Source of the DNA: an uncultured Lachnospiraceae bacterium | GTDB lineage: Bacteria; Bacillota; Clostridia; Lachnospirales; Lachnospiraceae | Direction: 5' to 3' | DNA length: 55,078 nucleotides | Assembly (NCBI GenBank): GCA_900554205.1 | Contig: USGM01000008.1 | Span: forward strand, 1-55,078 | In this document: positions 44,847-53,003 of the stretch, piece by piece | Layout of the letters: the number at the start of each line of letters is the position of its first letter | Position numbering within the stretch: position 1 is the first letter of the stretch | The notes under the pieces: model-generated | What the model was told of the DNA's origin: nothing | The model's database searches: none | The model's input: the letters and a program-made list of their open reading frames with translations, nothing else | Position numbers and translations under genes: made by a program

Positions 44847-45863
44847 TTAACGTCTACCCTCTTCCATCAGAATACGAGCAATTCTGGCAGCTCCCTTTCC
44901 ATCCACAACACGCCGCATCTTCTCTGACCTCTGCCTTCTCAATTCTGCATCCGGGTCATACCGATCCAGAAGCTTTAAAAGCTCATCCGGGACATCCACA
45001 TATCGCACGTCCCCAATATAATCAATGACCTGATCGCGCTGGAACTGCACGACATTGCCAAGCTGGTTATCCGCAAACGAATACGAGAGTGCCGGAGTGC
45101 CGCAGGCGCAGAGCTCATACATCGTGCTTCCCCCCGCCGTAATCGCAAGGTCGGCTCTCTGCATACTGGTTTCCAGATCACTGACATTCCTTCTGATTAC
45201 AACATTCTCGCACCCGGCATATGCCCTGCACAGACCGTCATAATTTTTATAATATGCCCCGCAGACTACCTCTATCCGACGGTAATTGCGCCCCTGAACC
45301 GCCTTGAGGATATGTGAAAGGATGTCATACTGATCCGTTCCGCCAGACATGACCAGAAGGTTCTCCACGACCTCTGCAATTCTTTTTTGGGGACAATCTG
45401 CATAGACCGCCCGCAGTGGAACATAATCTGTTCCCAGGAACAGCTGTTCCGCCGCATAGTTCTCTTCATATTTGAACGTTGCATAATAATTTGCATAACA
45501 GATCAGCGCCGACACCGGATAATGGAATGCATTCACATCGTCAATATAGACTGTCCGCACCAGCTTTCCGAGTTCTGTAAGATATTTTTCCGTCACCTGA
45601 TAGCTGTCAATCAGCAGCGTTTGGATTCCCTGCTCCTCTATGACCTTACGCAGCGCCGGCAGTTCACCCTCCATATCCTCCCAGGAGGTATTCAGGATAT
45701 GATAACGGTAACCTCTTTTCTCAAGCAGAGCAGTCGCTTCCCCCTCCGCAAGCAGGAAGGTCGTCTCCTCCCCCATGCCCCTCGCCGCATCTGCAACAGC
45801 GAGGCATCTCATCACATGTCCCGTGGCGATAACACCGTTCATATCTGCCCTTATATATATCAT
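44847..45863 (-). CDS. pseG: UDP-2,4-diacetamido-2,4,6-trideoxy-altropyranose hydrolase (PseG)
   Basis: A 338-residue GT-B fold nucleotide-sugar hydrolase. It starts MIYIRADMNGVIATGHVMRC, with His16 in the place of the PseG catalytic His, and has VMSGGTDQYD and TAGGSTMYELCACGTPA in the nucleotide-binding region. PseG releases the 6-deoxy-altrose derivative from UDP, the fourth step of pseudaminic acid synthesis. It starts one base after the PseI stop codon. PseB, PseC and PseH are not in the window and may lie to the right. Confidence 0.9.
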   Translation of the reverse strand: MIYIRADMNGVIATGHVMRCLAVADAARGMGEETTFLLAEGEATALLEKRGYRYHILNTSWEDMEGELPALRKVIEEQGIQTLLIDSYQVTEKYLTELGKLVRTVYIDDVNAFHYPVSALICYANYYATFKYEENYAAEQLFLGTDYVPLRAVYADCPQKRIAEVVENLLVMSGGTDQYDILSHILKAVQGRNYRRIEVVCGAYYKNYDGLCRAYAGCENVVIRRNVSDLETSMQRADLAITAGGSTMYELCACGTPALSYSFADNQLGNVVQFQRDQVIDYIGDVRYVDVPDELLKLLDRYDPDAELRRQRSEKMRRVVDGKGAARIARILMEEGRR

Positions 45864-45864
45864 A

Positions 45865-47508
45865 TCACTCGCATTCCTTCATCTGCCGGTATTTCTCGAG
45901 AACATCCGCAATTCTGTCCGTCCACTCAAACGGAAGCTTCTCCTGAAGCGCTCTCAGATCCTTCAGATTGTGGTAGCTTCCTCCCGCCGGCTGCTCCTTT
46001 AACGTAAACTCTCCCGAGAGAAACCGTTCCCAGTTCTCCTGAAACAATTCCGTAATTGCTTCATTCAGCTTCTCATAGGTGCTCTCAAAGGTTTCCCTTT
46101 CCACATCAAACTCCAGCCGGCGCTGACATACAATCTCTCCCTTATCCAGCCCCGCAGATACATGATGGATCGTCACGCCCTTGGGCGTATCGTCAAGAAA
46201 GCTCCACAGGTTCGGTGAAGACCCCCTGTTCCACGGGAGATAGGAAATATGCATATTCAGAATCCTTTTTCCCATATAACGGATCACATCCTCGGGTATG
46301 ATATGGGAGTAATTATAGCTCACGATCAGATCAGGCTGTATCTCCATAACCTGCACCAGCCGCAGCGGCTCCTGCTGCAATACTGCCTCACAGCGCTCAC
46401 TGATCCACCGGTACAGCTTCATCGAATTCTCATTATTTGTCAGAAAAAGCACCCTGCTCCCCTTCCCGATGTATTCAAAGCGCATGGGGGTGCCCCGCTT
46501 GATGTCCTGCAGCGCAACCTGCCCGAGAATCTCTTCGTAGTGCTTCGGCTTCAAGCCGTAACCGGGGCGTATCACCCTGACATTCTTCTCCGTGATGCGC
46601 TCTCCCTTTTTGATATCTTCCACGCAGAACACAGACTTTCTGAATACCATGCTGCTTTTTTCCTGCTCAGACATTCCGTAGTTCACGATGCCAATCGCTC
46701 TCTCCGCCTGTCTGACATCGTTCACCATCTGCCGGTATTCCTCCGGATTCATGGAAAAGGACGAATCCGGGTTTTCGATTGCCCTGTCGAGGCAGAAATG
46801 CTTCTCAATAATTTTTGCACCCAGCGCAACTGCGGTGACCGCGCCCACGGATCCCATGGAATGATCGGAAAGTCCCACCGGAACGCCGAAGACTTCCCCC
46901 ATATTCTGCATAGTCCGCAGATTCATCTGATCCGTAATTGCCGGATATGCACTTGCACAGCGCAGCAGGGCAATATTTTCATTTCCCTGTTCCCGGATTG
47001 TCCTGACTGCGTCCTCTATCTCCCCCAGATTCGACATTCCCGTGGAAAGAATAATGGGCTTGCCCTTGGAAGCCACATACTTTATCAGCGGAATGTCCAC
47101 CAGTTCAAAAGAAGCAATCTTGTAAAACGGTACCCCAAGCCCCTCCAGGAAATCAACCGCTGTCCTGTCAAACGGTGTAGAAAAGAAGTCAAGCCCCACC
47201 TTTTCGGCTTCCTTCTTCAGCTCGCCCTGCCACTCCCACGGAGTATATGCCTTGCCGTATAACTGATATAAATTTTCTCCATTCCATGTGCCGGAGCCGA
47301 CCCTGAAATACGGATTATCACAGTCAATCGTCAATGTATCCGGCGTATAGGTCTGCATTTTAATACAGTCCGCCCCTGCTTCCTTTGCCGCATGAATGAT
47401 CTCTTTTGCTCTCTCGATGCTTCCCGCATGATTTGCCGACATCTCGGCTATCATATATGCCGGACAGTCCTTTCCGATCCATCGTTCTCCGATTTTGATT
47501 CTATCCAC
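45865..47508 (-). CDS. pseI: Pseudaminic acid synthase fused to a formyltransferase domain
   Basis: A 547-residue two-part protein. Residues 1 to about 345 are a PseI-type NeuB synthase with its SAF end domain: AEMSANHAGS, ADCIKMQTYTPDT, FFSTPFD, YKIASFELVDIPLI, STGMSNLGEIEDAV, SDHSMGS and EKHFCLDR. It joins phosphoenolpyruvate to the altrose derivative. Residues about 350-520 form a formyltransferase-type domain with ILNMHISYLPWNRG (the Asn and His) and HHVSAGLDKGEIV (the Asp), so the catalytic trio is present. The start is a GTG at 47508 with GGAGG 7 bases before it. PseI alone is about 345 residues, so the fusion is real and in one frame. It suggests an N-formylated nonulosonic acid. Confidence 0.92.
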   Translation of the reverse strand: MDRIKIGERWIGKDCPAYMIAEMSANHAGSIERAKEIIHAAKEAGADCIKMQTYTPDTLTIDCDNPYFRVGSGTWNGENLYQLYGKAYTPWEWQGELKKEAEKVGLDFFSTPFDRTAVDFLEGLGVPFYKIASFELVDIPLIKYVASKGKPIILSTGMSNLGEIEDAVRTIREQGNENIALLRCASAYPAITDQMNLRTMQNMGEVFGVPVGLSDHSMGSVGAVTAVALGAKIIEKHFCLDRAIENPDSSFSMNPEEYRQMVNDVRQAERAIGIVNYGMSEQEKSSMVFRKSVFCVEDIKKGERITEKNVRVIRPGYGLKPKHYEEILGQVALQDIKRGTPMRFEYIGKGSRVLFLTNNENSMKLYRWISERCEAVLQQEPLRLVQVMEIQPDLIVSYNYSHIIPEDVIRYMGKRILNMHISYLPWNRGSSPNLWSFLDDTPKGVTIHHVSAGLDKGEIVCQRRLEFDVERETFESTYEKLNEAITELFQENWERFLSGEFTLKEQPAGGSYHNLKDLRALQEKLPFEWTDRIADVLEKYRQMKECE

Positions 47509-47525
47509 GTTCTTACCTCCGTCGA

Positions 47526-48224
47526 TTATCGGTTGGCTGTTTTCTGTAACAGCCGGTATTTCAGTTCTGCCAGCTTCCAGTCCTCTTCCGTGTCAATATC
47601 CTGAATTTCCATCTCAGACAGGACAAGCGGAACTGTCTTTTCCATGACAAGACCTCTCTGTTTCAAAAAGCTTTCAACACGGATGCAGTAAAACTGACCC
47701 ACATCATGATACCACGGCTCCAGATCCTGCGATCTTGTGTTCCGATGCTGCGGATATACATACTCCAGACAGCCATCGTTCAACTTCACTCCCCGCTGCG
47801 GCGGAAAACTGAATCTGACCACCGGAAGCACACTGTCCGCTCCCGTGTCCGCCAGGCTCTCCATCGCTTCTCTTAACCGCGCTCCCGTCACGAAGGGCGC
47901 CGTCGGGTAAATGCAGCAGACCTCATCAAAATTTTTCCCTCTCCTGCTATATTCCTCAATAACCTCCCCCAGTACCTGCGAGGTTACCGCAAAGTCATTT
48001 GCCGTCGCTTCACTGCGATAAAAGGGAACCTCTGCGCCATATTTCTTCGCAATCTCCGCAATCTCCATGTCATCCGTGGATACCATGATCTCATCAAATA
48101 CCCCTGACTCCACCGCGGCTCTGATCGAGTACGCCAGAATGGGTTTCCCACAAAAATCCTTGATATTTTTTCGCGGAATGCGCTTGCTCCCGCCTCGTGC
48201 CGTTATCACTGCCAATCTCTTCAT
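47526..48224 (-). CDS. pseF: Pseudaminic acid cytidylyltransferase (PseF)
   Basis: A 232-residue CMP-nonulosonate synthetase. It starts MKRLAVITARGGSKRIPRKN, the CTP-binding loop, and has STDDMEIAEIA, CCIYPTAPFV and the PseF-type segment RNTRSQDLEPWYHDVGQFY. It activates pseudaminic acid as the CMP sugar, the donor for the GT52-like enzyme. The start at 48224 is fixed by GAGGG upstream and by an ATGA overlap with the transporter gene stop. It lies 17 bases before pseI. Confidence 0.93.
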   Translation of the reverse strand: MKRLAVITARGGSKRIPRKNIKDFCGKPILAYSIRAAVESGVFDEIMVSTDDMEIAEIAKKYGAEVPFYRSEATANDFAVTSQVLGEVIEEYSRRGKNFDEVCCIYPTAPFVTGARLREAMESLADTGADSVLPVVRFSFPPQRGVKLNDGCLEYVYPQHRNTRSQDLEPWYHDVGQFYCIRVESFLKQRGLVMEKTVPLVLSEMEIQDIDTEEDWKLAELKYRLLQKTANR

Positions 48225-49969
48225 AGCTTCCCTCTCTCCAGCTTTGCCTGACCGTTTTCTACCCGATAGACCAGATCGCACTTTTCTATCGTCTGAAGTC
48301 TGTGCGCAATAATGATCAGCGTCTTTCTGCCCTGAAAACGGTTGATCGAATCCATGATCGCCGCCTCAGTGTCGTTGTCCAACGCCGAAGTTGCCTCATC
48401 CAGAATCAAAATCTCCGGATCGTGATACAGTGCCCTGGCGATTCCGATTCTCTGTCTCTGTCCGCCGGAGAGGCGGATGCCCCGCTCCCCTATTCCGGTT
48501 TCCAGTCCTTCGGGCAACGACCTCACAAACTCGTCCAGCTGTGCCTCCTCCAGCACCTCCCACACACGCTGCTCGTCGATCTCTTCATCCGGTATGCCAA
48601 AAGCAATATTCCTGCGGATAGTGTCATCCAGCATAAAGATCATCTGCGGTATGTAGCCGATATTCTTAAGGAAGCTCCTGTACTGTGCCTTCACCTCAAC
48701 GCCATCCGCGCAGATCTGTCCCCCCTGCACTTCGAGTAATCCAAGCAAAATATCCACGATCGTGCTCTTTCCGGCCCCTGATGTTCCGACAAGCCCCACC
48801 GATGCTCCGATCGGAATTGTCAGGTTCGCCCGATCAAAGATCAGTCTGTCCGTATTGGGATAGGCATAGACAATATCCTTCAGTTCAATGCTTTTTTTAA
48901 TTTCCAGCTTTTTCCTGTCTACCGCCGCAAAAGACATATCTACGTTGGAATCATCGATTTCCTCCTGCAGATTATCGCTGACCGACATAAAGCAGGGCTC
49001 AGCATATGCAATGGCATTGATCTGGTTATTGATCCTGTTTACCGCCGGAAGGAGTACAAACGCTGCCGCCGCCAATGTTGACAGCACCTCCAGCATATTC
49101 TCCGCGGAGGTTCCCGAAACTGTAAGTACAATCATGTAGATCACCATCACTGCAATACACACCGTCTCAATCAGAAGCTTGGGGATATTATTGTAGAGGC
49201 TGTTTTTTTGTACGGCATTCACATAGCCTGCGCCGCACTTACAATATTCGTCCACAAAATACTGCTCCCGGCAGGAAATTTTAACCTCCTTAATTCCCTG
49301 TACCGTCTGGGAAATCCATTTGAACAGACCGCTGTAATAATTCTGGTTGTCCTCGCCCGCCTTACGCATAATGGGCTTTAAGACCTTCTTCACCGCGAGC
49401 ATCAGCACGACCAGCGTGGCACCGAGCAGTACCGTCATCACACCATTCGTCACAAAGCAGAAAGCCACCACAAAGAGAGAAACCACGCCATCCGACATCA
49501 GCTGCAGCAATGCCAGCACAAGCGCATACATATTATTCACATCCGAGGTGATGCTTCTCTGCACCACTGCCGTGTCCGCATTCAGGAAATATTCATATCC
49601 CCTGCGCAGATAATTCCGCATCATCCGCTCGGAGGTTGCAAACTGATTCTTATAGACAAAGCCGAAGGTCAGCTTAAGCTGTACAAACAGAAATGTATTC
49701 TTCACGATAAATACACCGATCAGAAGAGCCATCACCGTAACGGAAAAGGTCTGGAAGTCCTGGCACCCGAGGAAATCATAAAAAGAACGGACAATCCCGC
49801 TCTTCTCTATGGATTCAGGATCGATCACAACGCTCACCACCTGTACCAGCATGCCCACACCTGCCGTCTGGAGAAACGCACCTATGATCATAAGAAATAT
49901 CAGTCCAACCATAGACATTTTCTGTTTTCTATCCAATAAAATACGAAGTTTTTTTATTATCCGAAGCAT
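48221..49969 (-). CDS. ABC transporter, fused permease-ATPase (MsbA/PglK type)
   Basis: A 582-residue half-transporter. Six transmembrane helices (1 to about 320) are followed by an ATPase with Walker A GTSGAGKST, signature LSGGQRQRIG, Walker B ILILDEATSALD and the H-loop IIAHRL. Lipid-linked oligosaccharide flippases of the PglK type have this form. It lies inside the pse genes, joined by an ATGA overlap to pseF and by a stop-start contact to the GT52 gene, so a role in flipping a pseudaminate-containing lipid-linked glycan is likely. The ExoR-type polysaccharide exporter Wzm/Wzt in the left operon is separate, which suggests two different glycans. Confidence 0.9.
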   Translation of the reverse strand: MLRIIKKLRILLDRKQKMSMVGLIFLMIIGAFLQTAGVGMLVQVVSVVIDPESIEKSGIVRSFYDFLGCQDFQTFSVTVMALLIGVFIVKNTFLFVQLKLTFGFVYKNQFATSERMMRNYLRRGYEYFLNADTAVVQRSITSDVNNMYALVLALLQLMSDGVVSLFVVAFCFVTNGVMTVLLGATLVVLMLAVKKVLKPIMRKAGEDNQNYYSGLFKWISQTVQGIKEVKISCREQYFVDEYCKCGAGYVNAVQKNSLYNNIPKLLIETVCIAVMVIYMIVLTVSGTSAENMLEVLSTLAAAAFVLLPAVNRINNQINAIAYAEPCFMSVSDNLQEEIDDSNVDMSFAAVDRKKLEIKKSIELKDIVYAYPNTDRLIFDRANLTIPIGASVGLVGTSGAGKSTIVDILLGLLEVQGGQICADGVEVKAQYRSFLKNIGYIPQMIFMLDDTIRRNIAFGIPDEEIDEQRVWEVLEEAQLDEFVRSLPEGLETGIGERGIRLSGGQRQRIGIARALYHDPEILILDEATSALDNDTEAAIMDSINRFQGRKTLIIIAHRLQTIEKCDLVYRVENGQAKLERGKL

Positions 49970-51064
49970 TTATGACCTCTCTATCATAGCATTCTGCCTG
50001 TGTATTTCGGGCGCCTCATACCGATCCATGAAATCAATTCCCAATTTCACGCATTCATCCGCAAACCGGATCGCTTTGATCTCTGTCATAACCGATATTA
50101 CCTTTTTAAAGCGAAGCCCGGGGAAGAAATTCAGAATTTCCATCGGCACTGTCGCGTCAAACTGCGGATATTCCGGGAAAAGCTTTCTATAATCCAGAAC
50201 ATCTCTCGGATGGGGCTTGAGAAATACGGTTCCTTCCTTCTCATATTCCGTCACAATATCCCGGAAAATTCTCTCCCTTACATCCAGAGTACAGAGCGGC
50301 TCTGTCAGAATCAATATTTTATCCGTCTTCTCGTTTGCTTTCCTGATCTGCTCCTCCAGCGTTTCCTTATCGCGGATAAACGCCTTCAGAATAATGTCCT
50401 TATCCCCGTCCTTCAGGCCATCCACCAGCGTCTGTCTCGGCAGCTCTATATATTGCGGACAAGGGTACGGAATGGAGGCAATGTCGTTCACTTCCATGTC
50501 GATACAGTACTTTCCATAACCGTTTTGTACAAAAATCAAGTTAAGTTTCCTCGAGAGAAACGCCTTTAATGCAAAATGCCCTCTGTTGTCATATCTGGCG
50601 GCATCAAAATGCACCAGGCAGTTCAATCCGTCCTCGACTGCATGATAACGGATATGCTTCCAGTTTAAATAATATCCAATGGGATCACTGTCACAGAATA
50701 CATATACATTCCGATATTCCCTGAAATCGACCGGAACATAGGGCTCATTCAGCTTTGCAAGCCTTTTGGTAAAGCGTATCCGGGACAGCATATTAAAAAA
50801 GATATTCCCCTTATCCTGTCTGTACTTCGCCAGCTCCGGGAAACAATCCTCCCGCTTCTCATCAAATTCATACACACTCCGGAATAAGCCGGTAGACTCC
50901 ACCCTGTCCTTCAGCTGTTCAAAGTTAATCGACATCCTGCTCAGCACTAACGTCGCTTTTCCACGCTCCGACACCGGCAGATTCAGCTCCTTTAAAAAGG
51001 TAACGTAGACATGGTAATAGGTATGGCACACGTAGATTCTGCTCTTGTTTTTATCTTTTTTCAC
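49970..51064 (-). CDS. GT52-like glycosyltransferase (possible pseudaminyltransferase)
   Basis: A 364-residue cytoplasmic protein. It starts with RIYVCHTYYHVYVTFLKEL, a pattern seen in GT52-type sialyltransferase relatives in Firmicutes, and has FLKPHPRDVLDYRKLFP near the C-terminus, where the CMP-sugar site would be in GT-B enzymes of this type. In a pse cluster it is the natural candidate to transfer CMP-pseudaminate. It overlaps the AAC(3)-type gene by four bases and touches the transporter gene. The family call is from memory and moderate. Confidence 0.72.
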   Translation of the reverse strand: MKKDKNKSRIYVCHTYYHVYVTFLKELNLPVSERGKATLVLSRMSINFEQLKDRVESTGLFRSVYEFDEKREDCFPELAKYRQDKGNIFFNMLSRIRFTKRLAKLNEPYVPVDFREYRNVYVFCDSDPIGYYLNWKHIRYHAVEDGLNCLVHFDAARYDNRGHFALKAFLSRKLNLIFVQNGYGKYCIDMEVNDIASIPYPCPQYIELPRQTLVDGLKDGDKDIILKAFIRDKETLEEQIRKANEKTDKILILTEPLCTLDVRERIFRDIVTEYEKEGTVFLKPHPRDVLDYRKLFPEYPQFDATVPMEILNFFPGLRFKKVISVMTEIKAIRFADECVKLGIDFMDRYEAPEIHRQNAMIERS

Positions 51065-51864
51065 GCCTTTTCCTGCCTTCTATCTGTGATACCGTACCGA
51101 TACATATTTTGTGAGTCGTTGTTTACAATATCTTCTCTCACCGCCTGATCCAGATCCCTGATCCGTAAGAAGTGGTTTTCCACACTTCCATATTCCCGGC
51201 TCATAATCATTCCCTCGGTCATCATTTTTTTCGCCAGCGGCTCAAAGCCATTGATATGTTGTGGATTCAGCTGCAGATCCCTGACGTACATCCTGTAGGT
51301 TCTCTGCTCTGTCCTGCCAGCCGCATCCGTATAATCCGCCGTAAATTCCTTATTGTAACGGTAGGGAACTCCGACCATCTGCTCGACATGATGGATATAA
51401 GTAACCCCTTCCAGAGGTTCCAGCCCGATGACCAGTACCCTGGCATCCCAATCATACAGTCTCTCAAAGATGGTTCCCTTCCCAAAAGCATCTATTGCGT
51501 CAATGCCCATCAATTCTTCCTTTCTGTCGCCCCAGACAGCAAAGGAATACAACGGATGGGCCGTTCTGGAGAAATCCGGGCGTCCTAGCGCCGCTTTGGG
51601 CAGCGCCCCCGTCTTCACCGGTGTTCTGTAGTAATCAAATCCAATTCCCTTACAGAAATCCCAGTTGAAGGTTGGAAAAAGCAGGGTGCCGCTCTCCCCG
51701 ACCAGTTCCTGCAGTGTGTCGATCACGCTGTTTCTATCCAGTCTTCTCCCCTGTTCTCTTACTGTCTTAGCCAGCTCCAGCATATCGGAGACGACATACA
51801 GGCAATCGCCCTTTTGAATCCAGCCGGACTGCCTGAGCCATTCTTCATAGGAAAGCATCTCCAT
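51061..51864 (-). CDS. AAC(3)-family N-acyltransferase
   Basis: A 267-residue protein of the aminoglycoside 3-N-acetyltransferase family (antibiotic_NAT). Visible features are LFPTFNWDF, RTAHPLYSFAVWG and YIHHVEQMVGVPYR, the His/Glu-rich region of the active site. Chromosomal members in sugar clusters acylate amino groups on nucleotide sugars, so antibiotic resistance is unlikely here. The gene lies 2 bases after a carrier-protein gene and overlaps the GT52 gene by four bases. It may acetylate a 4-amino sugar, or take an acyl group from the carrier protein. The donor is unproven. Confidence 0.85.
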   Translation of the reverse strand: MEMLSYEEWLRQSGWIQKGDCLYVVSDMLELAKTVREQGRRLDRNSVIDTLQELVGESGTLLFPTFNWDFCKGIGFDYYRTPVKTGALPKAALGRPDFSRTAHPLYSFAVWGDRKEELMGIDAIDAFGKGTIFERLYDWDARVLVIGLEPLEGVTYIHHVEQMVGVPYRYNKEFTADYTDAAGRTEQRTYRMYVRDLQLNPQHINGFEPLAKKMMTEGMIMSREYGSVENHFLRIRDLDQAVREDIVNNDSQNMYRYGITDRRQEKA

Positions 51865-51866
51865 GA

Positions 51867-52106
51867 CTATTTCCCCTCTTTATATTTTCCGATCAGCGCC
51901 GAAATTCTGTCGATATTTTCAAAGTTCTCAGGCACTATATCCGTGCCCCGGATTTCAATTTCAAATGCATCTTCCAATTCCGAAACCAGATTGACAATTT
52001 CAAAAGAATCCAGCAGACCATCCTCAATAAAATTCTCTGAATGCGCAAAGTCTGCATCCGCATTCATTCCACTCAAAATCTCCAGTATTCTCTCCTGTAT
52101 ATTCAT
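51867..52106 (-). CDS. Second DltC-like carrier protein
   Basis: A 79-residue acyl carrier protein with Ser34 in LLDSFE as the phosphopantetheine site. The start at 52106 has GGAGGA 4 bases upstream; an ATG at 52118 overlaps that ribosome-binding site. It lies 2 bases before the AAC(3)-type gene and 24 bases after the formyltransferase gene, with a DltA-like ligase just upstream. It is the likely acceptor of that ligase. A paralogue is at 840-1082. Confidence 0.9.
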   Translation of the reverse strand: MNIQERILEILSGMNADADFAHSENFIEDGLLDSFEIVNLVSELEDAFEIEIRGTDIVPENFENIDRISALIGKYKEGK

Positions 52107-52130
52107 CGCTTCCTCCATAATTTATAAAAT

Positions 52131-53003
52131 CTATATTTCCTCAGAACCGTCCCTGCGCTTTAAGCCTCTCAACACAATCTCATACGCTCCACGATGCAGT
52201 GTCAGATTGCCGTCTGCAAAGCTGTCCCCTTCTCCGGATTTTTCGGAAATTTTATATCTGTGAAAATGATATTCGTTTTCTTCCCATCTCACATGCATCT
52301 GCCCAAGAAGCAAAAGGCCGCCGTAATCCATTGCCCTCAGAAAGCGGCTCATCTTTGTGCTGTCCCAGTCAGTCTCCAGATATCCGTCATTCGGTCTCTC
52401 CCACGAATAGTGCATTGCCTCTGTGCCCGCAGGCATTTGTCTGCGCAGCCGGCAGCCGCCCTTTAGTACTGTCTTAAGCATCCTGCCATAGACCTCCGCC
52501 CCAAGTTCGCACTGTCTCTGATAAAGCTTTAATGCGGTCATGCCTTCGTCAATAGGAATTTCCTCCTGAACAATAATGTCCCCCGCATCCACATCCCCTG
52601 TCACCATGTGCCAGGTAATTCCGGTCATCTCGTCTCCCGCATAGATGCTCCATGCCTCTGCATTTCTCCCCTTATGTGCGGGCAGAAGCGCATTGTGCCA
52701 GTTGATTACAACAAGGTTCTCCTTTTCGATTACCCTTTGAGGGATAAGGTAACTGTTAGCGGCACTCACAACCAGACACTTTCGCTGCTCCTGCATAAGC
52801 CTTTCGTTCAGCTCATCCTTTGAGCAGCATCGGTACAAAATGCCCTCCTTATCGCAAAGTGCGCGCAGCACTGTACTTTCCGTAATCTTATACTCCAATA
52901 CCTCCACATCCGCAAGATGCTCTCTTGTCAGCACCGCGCATTGGAAGGCAAGCTTTCCCGAGCCAAGAATGATTGCTCTTTCAAACAAATAATCATCCCC
53001 CAT
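52131..53003 (-). CDS. Formyltransferase family protein
   Basis: A 290-residue protein with an N-terminal formyltransferase domain: ERAIILGSGKLAF at the start, INWHNALLPAHKG (Asn and His), and MVTGDVDAGDIIVQE (Asp). The C-terminal 100 residues do not resemble the tRNA-binding domain of methionyl-tRNA formyltransferase. It should use 10-formyl-tetrahydrofolate to formylate an amine: a sugar amine or an aminoacyl group on the carrier protein are both possible. The ATG at 53003 follows GGGGGAAC and overlaps the ligase gene by 11 bases. The gene lies between the ligase and carrier genes, which favours a carrier-bound or sugar substrate in the same pathway. Confidence 0.86.
   Translation of the reverse strand: MGDDYLFERAIILGSGKLAFQCAVLTREHLADVEVLEYKITESTVLRALCDKEGILYRCCSKDELNERLMQEQRKCLVVSAANSYLIPQRVIEKENLVVINWHNALLPAHKGRNAEAWSIYAGDEMTGITWHMVTGDVDAGDIIVQEEIPIDEGMTALKLYQRQCELGAEVYGRMLKTVLKGGCRLRRQMPAGTEAMHYSWERPNDGYLETDWDSTKMSRFLRAMDYGGLLLLGQMHVRWEENEYHFHRYKISEKSGEGDSFADGNLTLHRGAYEIVLRGLKRRDGSEEI

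Noticed and set aside
51061..51864. An aminoglycoside resistance gene
   Set aside because: The AAC(3) family includes many sugar-modifying enzymes. The gene overlaps glycan genes and has no mobile element nearby.
52131..53003. Methionyl-tRNA formyltransferase
   Set aside because: The formyltransferase motifs are present, but the C-terminal tRNA-binding domain is not recognisable and the neighbours are ligase and carrier genes.
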